DNA from: Pseudomonadota bacterium
Lineage (GTDB): Bacteria > Pseudomonadota > Alphaproteobacteria > Sphingomonadales > Sphingomonadaceae
Length of the DNA stretch: 24,953 nucleotides
Direction of reading: 5' to 3'
Assembly (NCBI GenBank): GCA_023386135.1
Contig: JAEWKG010000314.1
Coordinates: 1-24,953, forward strand
Shown here: positions 1-5,462 of the stretch, in pieces
How positions within the stretch are numbered: the stretch's first letter is position 1
Layout: every line of letters starts with the position of its first letter
The notes under the pieces: model-generated
Database searches by the model: none
Told to the model about the DNA's origin: nothing
Seen by the model: only the letters and a program-made list of their open reading frames with translations
Position numbers and translations under genes: made by a program

Positions 1-310
1 CATCCTCGACGAGCCGACCACCGGCCTCCACTTCGAGGACGTGCGCAAGCTCCTCGAGGTGCTCCAGCGCCTGGTCGACCAGGGCAACAGCGGGGTGGTG
101 ATCGAACACAACCTCGACGTGATCAAGACCTCCGACTGGATCGTCGACCTCGGGCCCGAGGGCGGCGTGCGCGGCGGGGAGATCGTCGCGGAAGGGACGC
201 CCGAACAGGTCGCGGCGAGCCCGCGCAGCTACACCGGCCACTACCTCAAGCCGATGCTGGAGAAGGCGAGCACCGCGCAGCCCGCGCGTGAGCCGGCGCC
301 GGCGAAGTAG
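1..310 (+). CDS. uvrA: UvrABC system protein A, C-terminal fragment
   Basis: This is the 3' end of a gene that begins before the window; the reading frame is open from base 2 to the TAG at 308-310. The fragment starts in ILDEPTTGLHFEDVRKLL, the Walker B/D-loop region of the second ABC ATPase domain, followed by VIEHNLDVIKTSDWIVDLGPEGG and a TPEQVA...SYTGHYL tail. These are highly characteristic of UvrA. UvrA is the damage-recognition ATPase of nucleotide excision repair and acts on DNA as a dimer with UvrB. About 100 residues are visible. The Ala/Pro/Glu-rich tail after GHYLKPML is a normal variable end. No terminator is obvious directly after the stop, but a large perfect inverted repeat follows at 357-444. 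Confidence 0.95.
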   Translation, partial: ILDEPTTGLHFEDVRKLLEVLQRLVDQGNSGVVIEHNLDVIKTSDWIVDLGPEGGVRGGEIVAEGTPEQVAASPRSYTGHYLKPMLEKASTAQPAREPAPAK

Positions 311-356
311 GGCGGAGCGAGTCGCGCTTCACGCACGGCCCACCACACACCCCACC

Positions 357-444
357 GTCACCCTGAACTCGTTTCAGGGTCCATCGTGCCCAATGCACGG
401 CGGCGTGTGCGGAGAAATGGACCCTGAAACGAGTTCAGGGTGAC
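357..444. repeat. REP-like perfect inverted repeat (28-bp arms)
   Basis: The arms at 357-384 and 417-444 are exact reverse complements over 28 bases, separated by 32 bases. Each arm contains its own small palindrome, CCCTGAA...TTCAGGG. The 'ACCCTGAAC...GTTTCAGGGT' core is the kind of intergenic palindrome dispersed in sphingomonad genomes (recalled, not searched). A related imperfect pair lies at 889-976. It sits 47 bases after the uvrA stop and could fold in RNA and act as an end-of-transcript structure, but no T-run follows. Confidence 0.8.
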
Positions 445-513
445 GAGTAGGGAGGGGCGACCGCTACGCCCAGGGACTCGCCCCCACCGCCACCAACCGC
501 TAACCTCCCGCCC

Positions 514-867
514 ATGACCCACCGCATCTACCGGATGGCGTTCGCCAAGGTCTATCCGGCGCTGGTCGCCAAGGTGGAGCGCAAGGGACGCAGCCAGGCC
601 GAGGTGGACGAAGCGATCCGCTGGCTCACCGGCTACACCGACGCCGGCCTCGCCGCCGAGCTGGCCGCGGGGACCGACGTCGAGACCTTCTTCGACCGCG
701 CCCCGGCGATGAACCCCGACCGCGCGCTGATCACCGGCAAAGTGTGCGGCGTGCAGGTGGAAACGATCGAGGAGCCGACGATGCGCGCCATCCGCCGGCT
801 CGACAAGCTGGTCGACGAGATCGCCAGGGGCCGCCCGATGGACAAGGTCCTGCGCACTCCGGCTTAA
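514..867 (+). CDS. DUF2200 family protein
   Basis: The 117-residue product starts MTHRIYRMAFAKVYPALVAK and contains KGRSQAEVDEAIRWLTGY and a C-terminal IRRLDKLVDEIARGRPMDKVL. This matches the small cytosolic DUF2200 family along its full length, including the 'NPDRALITGKVCGVQVE' segment. The biochemical function is unknown, and no signal peptide or membrane segment is visible. The gene is isolated between two REP-like palindromes, so it is probably monocistronic. The ATG at 514 agrees with the family's usual N-terminus. Confidence 0.85.
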   Translation: MTHRIYRMAFAKVYPALVAKVERKGRSQAEVDEAIRWLTGYTDAGLAAELAAGTDVETFFDRAPAMNPDRALITGKVCGVQVETIEEPTMRAIRRLDKLVDEIARGRPMDKVLRTPA

Positions 868-888
868 CCCCTCGTCACCCCTCTTCCC

Positions 889-976
889 GTCACCCTGAAC
901 TCGGTTCAGGGTCCATCTCTCCCCGCACTCCGCCCTTCATTGGGCGCGATGGATGCTGAACCAAGTTCAGCATGAC
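889..976. repeat. REP-like imperfect inverted repeat
   Basis: The left arm at 889-916 has the same core as the repeat at 357-384, differing by one base (CTCGG for CTCGT). The right arm at 949-976 (ATGGATGCTGAACCAAGTTCAGCATGAC) is a diverged partner in which CC of the core is replaced by GC/CA. The unit therefore looks like a second, partly decayed copy of the same element. It overlaps the 3' end of the decayed gene at 960-1494, so the old reading frame runs into it. Confidence 0.7.
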
Positions 977-1494
977 GGAGTAAGGGGTGCGCCGCGAAGC
1001 GCGCCGCGCTCGCCGGGTCGTGCGCCTTGAACACGGTCGCGAGCGCGAATTGGACCGTCGCCGCCAGCAGCGCAAAGCCCAGCACCAGTCGCCAGAAAAC
1101 CTAGCAGGCTCGCTCGTCGTAGTAGCTGTCGAAATCGGGCCAGTCGCCCGGCTCGGCCGGGAACACCAGGCTGGCGACGACATAGCACCCGCCGACCACC
1201 GCGGGATCGCCATCAGCGTGAACAGGTTGAACGGCAGCGCGTCGCGATAGGCGAAGGCGGCGGTGAAGAACGATCTTGGTCGACCAGCACATAGAGCCCG
1301 AGCAAGGGCACCAGCCACCCCACCCGCACCGGCGGCGGCGCATCGTCCGCCTCGTTCACGCGGACGACCCCCTTCGCCACCGCCCGCTGCCGCGCCTTCA
1401 ACCGCAGGACGCGCGCAAAGCCGGACAGCAGCTCGGCAATCGACAGGCCGAGCAGCAGCGAGAGCAGGGCGAAGATGAGGTCGAATTGGGACAT
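960..1494 (-). pseudogene. Decayed small membrane protein gene (two frameshifts and a stop)
   Basis: A membrane protein can be pieced together across frames on the minus strand. It starts at 1494 with MSQFDLIFALLSLLLGLSIAEL, continues through VGWLVPLLGLYVLVDQ, and changes frame near 1275 into FFTAAFAYRDALPFNLFTLMAIP. It changes frame again near 1203 into AVVGGCYVVASLVFPAEPGDWPD and then meets an in-frame TAG at 1101-1103. The same frame continues as VFWRLVLGFALLAATVQFALATVF. Both shifts look like loss of one base. Four hydrophobic segments are recognisable, suggesting an integral membrane protein of unknown function. Real decay is supported by the extra nonsense codon, although sequencing or assembly error could explain one shift. 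The 3' end, placed approximately, merges into the repeat at 889-976. Confidence 0.7.
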
Positions 1495-1672
1495 TGCTCA
1501 GGCGATGTCGCAGCGCAGCCTTGCGAGAGCAACAGACTGCGGCAGTTAAGAACCAGAAACTGCAGCATCGAGAGCAGGCGGCTGACTAAACAATCCATTC
1601 CGAACTGGATGTTGTTCCCGATCAAACCTCCGTTTCGGGGATATGCAGAAAGCCTCTGATTGACCCACCACC

Positions 1673-2548
1673 ATGGAGGCTCCAGTGTCTCAGGATATGA
1701 CCGCCCAGTTACCTTCGTTGCGCTTGGAGCCCGTTCTGCGCACGGAGCACGGGGCGCTTTATGAGGCTGATTGCCTCGAGATGTTTGACCAACTTGAAGA
1801 CCAGTCGGTTGATACAATTTTTGCAGATCCGCCATTCAATCTGAAAAAGCTTTACGGCCCGCGGTCCACTGACGATTTGAGCGAAGCCCGATATCTGGAG
1901 TGGTGTAGAGAGTGGATCACCAGAGGCGTGAGGACACTCCGAGAGGGCGGAAGCTTTTTTCTGTATAACCTTCCAAAGTGGAATTTTCGGCTCGCTAATA
2001 TTTTGCTAGAGACTGGCCTGGATTTCCGCCATTGGATTGCCGTCGAACAAAAGAACGGTCTACCTATTCAGGGTCGCCTTTATCCGGCCCATTACTCACT
2101 GTTGTACTTCACTAAGGGGCGACCGAACACGTTTAACAAAATTCGCACGCCGATTGAGACCTGCCGGCATTGCGGAGGGGAGCTGCGAGACTATGGAGGA
2201 CATCGGGGGGCGATGAACCCTAACGGCGTGAATCTGAAGGATGTCTGGACCGACATACCTCCGGTTCGGCATCGAAAATTTAAGCCGTCAAGCCGTGGCG
2301 AAAACGCACTGAGCACGAAATTGCTCGATCGAGTGGTCGAATTATCGACAGTTCCCGGAGATCTTGTCGTGGATCCTTTCGGAGGAAGCGGGACAACCTA
2401 CGCTGTTTGCGAAAAGCTTCACAGGCGCTGGATTGGGTCTGAGATTGAGGACGTTAGGCCAATCCTTGATCGGCTGAGCACTGACGTTCACCATCATCGA
2501 AATGACGACTACGTTCAGTATGCCACAGATCGTATCGCTGCAGAGTAG
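1673..2548 (+). CDS. Type II DNA methyltransferase (beta class, DPPFN)
   Basis: The product is about 291 residues. It has catalytic motif IV ADPPFN (51-56) before the SAM-binding motif I DPFGGSGTT (234-242), the order of beta-class amino-methyltransferases (N6-adenine or N4-cytosine). SSRGENALSTKLLDRVVELST precedes motif I, as is usual. A single CRHCGG (about 164-169) may bind metal. The ATG at 1673 has no Shine-Dalgarno; GGAGG at 1675-1679 lies 5 bases before an in-frame GTG at 1685, which may be the true start. The gene is followed after 3 bases by a nuclease-like gene, so the pair forms a restriction-modification unit and this enzyme should protect the host site. The modified base and target site cannot be read from the sequence. 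Base composition is visibly more AT-rich than the flanks, which indicates acquisition. Confidence 0.9.
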   Translation: MEAPVSQDMTAQLPSLRLEPVLRTEHGALYEADCLEMFDQLEDQSVDTIFADPPFNLKKLYGPRSTDDLSEARYLEWCREWITRGVRTLREGGSFFLYNLPKWNFRLANILLETGLDFRHWIAVEQKNGLPIQGRLYPAHYSLLYFTKGRPNTFNKIRTPIETCRHCGGELRDYGGHRGAMNPNGVNLKDVWTDIPPVRHRKFKPSSRGENALSTKLLDRVVELSTVPGDLVVDPFGGSGTTYAVCEKLHRRWIGSEIEDVRPILDRLSTDVHHHRNDDYVQYATDRIAAE

Positions 2549-2551
2549 CTA

Positions 2552-3088
2552 ATGCCCAAGATTTCAACCGTAAAAGATTACGATGGCTTTAAGGCGAAAA
2601 TCCAGCGCCTTGATTTATCATCTATTGTCTCCGAGGTCGAAAGCGCTTTGACGTCTTTCCCGCTGCATCTGGAAGAGCGTAAGCACGCCAATGGAACCAA
2701 AGGACTGCGTCAAGCAATCGACGAACGGTTCGAGGCCGCCGGCGGATGGACCAAGATTACGGTCGGAGGAGTGGACTGGACCAAGTCGAGTCCGAAGGGC
2801 GCAAAGATCGGCGTTGAGGTCCAAGTTTCCGGACGCAGTGATCTTCTTGCAGTGGACGTTTTGCACCTCAAGAACGACATCGCGCTTGGTGACTTAGACG
2901 TTGGTATGATTATCGTTCCGGATAACGGAACCTCGAAATTTCTGACTGACCGAACGCCAAACCTTGCTACAGCCCAACGTCACGTGGAACTTCACGCGTC
3001 AGATCTTCCAATCCGGATCATGGCGTTCAGTCATGATGGTGTGGGGCCCGCATTGGATAAAATGCGAACCAATTTGGGCAAAATTTAG
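2552..3088 (+). CDS. Putative type II restriction endonuclease, BglII-like
   Basis: The 178-residue protein begins 3 bases after the methyltransferase stop, so the two are almost certainly cotranscribed and translationally coupled. Its centre reads GVDWTK...GAKIGVEVQVSGRSD (D75, E89, Q91), then AVDVLHLKNDIALGDLDVGMIIVPD. The E-x-Q arrangement and the following DVGMIIVP strand resemble the BglII/BstYI fold of PD-(D/E)XK nucleases, where E-x-Q replaces E-x-K. The D-to-E spacing here (14) is longer than the 9 I recall for BglII, so the assignment rests on context plus partial motif. It would cleave unmethylated invading DNA at the site protected by the upstream methyltransferase. It shares the lower GC of its partner, and no controller gene is visible. 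Confidence 0.65.
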   Translation: MPKISTVKDYDGFKAKIQRLDLSSIVSEVESALTSFPLHLEERKHANGTKGLRQAIDERFEAAGGWTKITVGGVDWTKSSPKGAKIGVEVQVSGRSDLLAVDVLHLKNDIALGDLDVGMIIVPDNGTSKFLTDRTPNLATAQRHVELHASDLPIRIMAFSHDGVGPALDKMRTNLGKI

Positions 3089-3135
3089 AGGCAAATCAGT
3101 CGTCGGCTGAAACCGCTCCTTCCTTTGACAAACCC

Positions 3136-3146
3136 CTGTCCTACAG
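3136..3146. promoter_or_regulatory. CTGTCCTACAG interrupted palindrome, copy 1
   Basis: The 11-base motif CTGT-CCT-ACAG lies 57 bases before the start of the HTH gene. An identical copy is found at 4730-4740 in the upstream region of the rlpA-like gene. The arms are complementary, which would fit a dimeric regulator. Its role is inferred only from position and repetition. Confidence 0.3.
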
Positions 3147-3203
3147 CCCCCCACATGCCATAAATGCCTCGATTCGCTTTTCCCCGTGCAAGGATGCGGA
3201 TCG

Positions 3204-4025
3204 ATGTCTTCACCCCAACTTCCCGCCATCATTGACCAGCTCAACGGCGCGCCGCCGCCGCCGGGGCGGTGGACCGAGTTCGGGCGGCCGCTGCAGGTCG
3301 CTTTCCTCGAGGCGCTGGCCGAGTGCGGCAACGTGCGTGCGGCCGCCACCAGCGTCGGGGTCAGCTACCGCACCGCCTACCGCGCACGGCGCGGCGATCC
3401 GGCGTTCCGGCAGGCGTGGACCGGCGCGCTGATCGCGTCGCGGCCGGTGAGCGAGGACGTGCTCACCACCCGCGCGATCGACGGGGTGGAGGAAGTCGTG
3501 TGGTTCCGCGGCGAGGAGGTCGGCCGCCGCGTGCGTTACGACAGCCGCCTGCTGCTCGCGCACCTCGGCCGGCTCGACAAGCTGTGCGAGGATGCAGTCG
3601 CCAATGCCATCGCCGAGGACTTCGAGGGCGCGCTCGCGCGCTTTGCCGCGGGCGAGGAGCCGGCCCCGCCGCCGGCGGAGAGTTCTGCGCCAGGACACCG
3701 TGACAAGTGTGACAAGTCCAACAGCGCGGCGCCCGCTGTGCCGCCGGCTCCCGCCGCTCCGGCTGCTTCGTCTCTGGCGGAGGAGCCGTGCGAATGGACC
3801 GATCCTGACGAGGATTGCCCCGAATGCGGTGGACCGTGCACCGGTCCCGGCGGTGACTGCCGCGAATACGAAGCCCGGATCGGCGAGATGTACGATGCGC
3901 GGCCGGCGGGCGCGCCCTGGCCGAACGACTATCCCGGCCTCGATCCCGACGCGGGCGCGGCCGCGCAGCTCAGGGCCTATGAACTGGGGGTGGCGCAGTG
4001 GTGGGTGGTGCTGCCGAGAGACTAG
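3204..4025 (+). CDS. HTH protein, phage terminase small-subunit-like N-terminus
   Basis: The ATG at 3204 is chosen because AAGGA (3190-3194) precedes it by 9 bases; an in-frame GTG at 3186 has no such site. The product is 273 residues. The N-terminal region FLEALAECGNVRAAATSVGVSYRTAYRARRGDPAFRQAW is a helix-turn-helix of the kind found in terminase small subunits and homeodomain-like proteins. A Pro/Ala-rich linker and an acidic cysteine cluster, CPECGGPCTGPGGDC, follow, then an aromatic tail (ELGVAQWWVVLPRD). The cysteines could form a small zinc site. GC content is high, like the host genome, unlike the adjacent restriction-modification genes. No terminase large subunit or other phage gene is near, so a domesticated DNA-binding protein is the best description. 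The target is unknown. Confidence 0.7.
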   Translation: MSSPQLPAIIDQLNGAPPPPGRWTEFGRPLQVAFLEALAECGNVRAAATSVGVSYRTAYRARRGDPAFRQAWTGALIASRPVSEDVLTTRAIDGVEEVVWFRGEEVGRRVRYDSRLLLAHLGRLDKLCEDAVANAIAEDFEGALARFAAGEEPAPPPAESSAPGHRDKCDKSNSAAPAVPPAPAAPAASSLAEEPCEWTDPDEDCPECGGPCTGPGGDCREYEARIGEMYDARPAGAPWPNDYPGLDPDAGAAAQLRAYELGVAQWWVVLPRD

Positions 4026-4058
4026 CGCGCAGGCGCGCCGGTGGCAGGCCCTGGCGGC

Positions 4059-4601
4059 TCAGTCGATGAGCGCGAGCTCCACGCGGCCGCTGCCGCGCGC
4101 GACCAGGCCGATCTGCGAGGCGGCCGCTTTCGACAGGTCGAGCACGCGGCCGCGCGCGAACGGGCCGCGGTCGTTGATGCGAACCACCACCGACTTGCCG
4201 TTGGCGGGGTTGGTCACGCGGACCATCGATCCCAGCGGCAGGGTGCGGTGCGCGGCGGTCAGCAGGCCGGGGTTGAACCGCTCGCCGCTGGCGGTGCGGT
4301 GGCCGGCCAGTTCGTTGCCATAATAGCTGGCGACGCCGCCGGTGATGCTGCGGCCGGGGTTGAACTCGTCGGCGGCCGGTGCGGCGGGCTCGTCGGCGGG
4401 ATCGATCTGCGTCACATCGACCATGCCCGCGCTCGGAACGAAGGCGCTCGCTGCCGCGTTGAGAGGGGCGAAGGATGCCTTGAACTCGGCTCCAGTGTCC
4501 GCGAAGGCGGGGCCACTGGCCGATGCCGGGAGCAGAAGCGCGGTGACTATCGCCAGACCGCGCAGCGCCGAGCGGCGAGCGTTGTGTGCTGTTCCGTCCA
4601 T
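4059..4601 (-). CDS. rlpA: RlpA-like septal ring lytic transglycosylase family protein
   Basis: The 180-residue product starts at the ATG at 4601. A longer ORF upstream is possible, but this start places a signal peptide (RRSALRGLAIVTALLLPASASGPAFA) at the N-terminus. The C-terminal double-psi beta-barrel covers about residues 88-180: GGVASYYGNELAGHRTASGE, then LTAAHRTLPLGSMVRVTN (H118) and VVVRINDRGPFARGRVLDLS (D144). These match the conserved RlpA core, which cleaves naked peptidoglycan glycan strands during septation in the periplasm. No lipobox cysteine is visible and there is no SPOR domain, so this is a short, soluble RlpA-like form. It has its own long upstream region containing an AT-rich palindrome. 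Family confidence is high; the exact activity is inferred. Confidence 0.85.
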   Translation of the reverse strand: MDGTAHNARRSALRGLAIVTALLLPASASGPAFADTGAEFKASFAPLNAAASAFVPSAGMVDVTQIDPADEPAAPAADEFNPGRSITGGVASYYGNELAGHRTASGERFNPGLLTAAHRTLPLGSMVRVTNPANGKSVVVRINDRGPFARGRVLDLSKAAASQIGLVARGSGRVELALID

Positions 4602-4681
4602 GCCGGGCGGTTTACAGGCCGGGTTCCCGGCGTGGCACCCCTCCAGGCTCGGCTCGCCCCGGACTCCCAACCGTTCATCGT

Positions 4682-4703
4682 GTGGTTATTCTATATTAAC
4701 CAC
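4682..4703. promoter_or_regulatory. AT-rich palindrome upstream of the rlpA-like gene
   Basis: GTGGTTA (4682-4688) and TAACCAC (4697-4703) are inverted around an 8-base AT-rich centre, about 80 bases before the rlpA-like start. It is the most AT-rich patch in the area. Read on the minus strand, the centre offers TATAGAAT, which could serve as a -10 element. It may be an operator overlapping the promoter. Confidence 0.35.
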
Positions 4704-4729
4704 GATTCGAGCCGCGGCGGCGGTTTGCG

Positions 4730-4740
4730 CTGTCCTACAG
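4730..4740. promoter_or_regulatory. CTGTCCTACAG interrupted palindrome, copy 2
   Basis: This is an exact copy of the motif at 3136-3146, located about 130 bases upstream of the rlpA-like start (minus strand). Two identical copies in front of neighbouring genes suggest a shared regulator, but chance cannot be excluded. Confidence 0.3.
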
Positions 4741-4837
4741 GTGTCCCGGCGTGCCATCCGAGTCGCTGCCGAGTCGCAACGCCGTCGCGGAGAGCTCGCT
4801 CCGGCAAGATCTTTGAAGAGTTGGGCAGCCTTGAAGC

Positions 4838-4874
4838 GCAAATGCAAATGGGGCCGACCCGAAGGTCGACCCCA
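4838..4874 (-). terminator. Possible terminator hairpin with UUCG tetraloop
   Basis: On the minus strand, TGGGGTCGACC and GGTCGGCCCCA pair over 11 positions (one G-U) around a TTCG loop closed by C-G, an extra-stable RNA tetraloop. The following bases, TTTGCATTTGC, are moderately T-rich. The stem begins four bases after the stop of the uncertain minus-strand ORF at 4878-5249, as expected for a terminator of that transcript. On the plus strand the loop would be CGAA and the stem would have a C-A mismatch, so the minus strand is preferred. Confidence 0.5.
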
Positions 4875-4877
4875 CTC

Positions 4878-5249
4878 TCACCAGCGCGTGGTCCTTCCGA
4901 AGAAGGCGCTTGGCGCCCAGTGTCGTTGCCGCTGGCAGCCGGCCCGAAAGCCGCTTTCCGTTGGCTCTGTCACCGGCGCTCGCACCGGCATCCGGTTCCG
5001 TCGGGCGGCGGCCTTCGATCCGAAGATCGCGCCCTCCATCCGGCGGTTCCGAGACCGGGAGTTCCGTGATGGCCTACCGCCGCTGGCGCCGCGAACCTGG
5101 CCGAAGCCTGGATGCCTTGCCTGACGGTCGACCGGGTTCTCCCGATCGATGGTGGCGATGCTTTCGCGTTCTTCTCGAGCGATCGATTTGCTTCGACCCG
5201 AAGGTCTCGGCATGCCGATCTCGAAGACCGCGCGGACAGTCGCCGCCAT
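4878..5249 (-). CDS. Doubtful small basic hypothetical protein
   Basis: The ORF encodes 123 residues beginning MAATVRAVFEIGMPRPSGRS, very rich in Arg, Ser and Pro, ending in SAFFGRTTRW. I do not recognise a family. In favour: it fills part of an otherwise unusually long gene-free stretch between argG and the rlpA-like gene, lies on the same strand as both, and its stop is followed at once by a terminator-like hairpin. The first third also has plausible GC-rich third positions. Against: the start lacks a convincing ribosome site, the second half is low-complexity Arg-rich, and small hairpins in the DNA suggest a structured RNA could be the real product. Confidence 0.3.
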   Translation of the reverse strand: MAATVRAVFEIGMPRPSGRSKSIAREERESIATIDRENPVDRQARHPGFGQVRGASGGRPSRNSRSRNRRMEGAIFGSKAAARRNRMPVRAPVTEPTESGFRAGCQRQRHWAPSAFFGRTTRW

Positions 5250-5462
5250 CCCGATCCGGTTAGAATTCTCTTGTTCTTTCAGTCCGTTAGGACCGGCAGA
5301 TCAGAGGTTTCCGCCCCGTCTCGATGACCCAAAGGTGCCGTGCGGACCCGAGTCGCGCAAGCGTGCAAGGGCGGCGTTTTCCACTATCCCCCACTTTCGC
5401 TGTGGACATTTGTGGATAACTCCGCGCCGGCTCGCGCAATTTTGCTACAAAATCGAGCCGAT
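5250..5462. other. Intergenic region with DnaA-box-like sequences
   Basis: No convincing gene is visible in this stretch downstream of argG. It holds a perfect match to the DnaA box (TGTGGATAA, 5411-5419, the complement of TTATCCACA). A related TGTGGACAT lies at 5401-5409, exactly 10 bases earlier in the same orientation, and a weaker opposite-orientation TTTTCCACT lies at 5377-5385. The remaining sequence is GC-rich with short hairpins. The region could be a DnaA-binding or titration site, or a promoter for the minus-strand transcript toward 4838. Confidence 0.4.

Noticed and set aside
3125..3163. TTGACA at 3125-3130 as a strong promoter for the HTH gene
   Set aside because: No acceptable -10 element lies 16-18 bases downstream; the next AT-rich patch (CATAAA) is about 28 bases away.
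3700..3717. Tandem GTGACAAGT x2 as a regulatory repeat
   Set aside because: It lies inside the HTH gene's coding frame (DKCDK) and has only two copies, so chance or coding explains it.
4041..5069. Long plus-strand ORF of 342 residues over the rlpA-like gene and its upstream region
   Set aside because: It runs antisense to a well-supported RlpA-like gene, has an Arg/Ala-rich GC-driven composition and matches no family I recognise.
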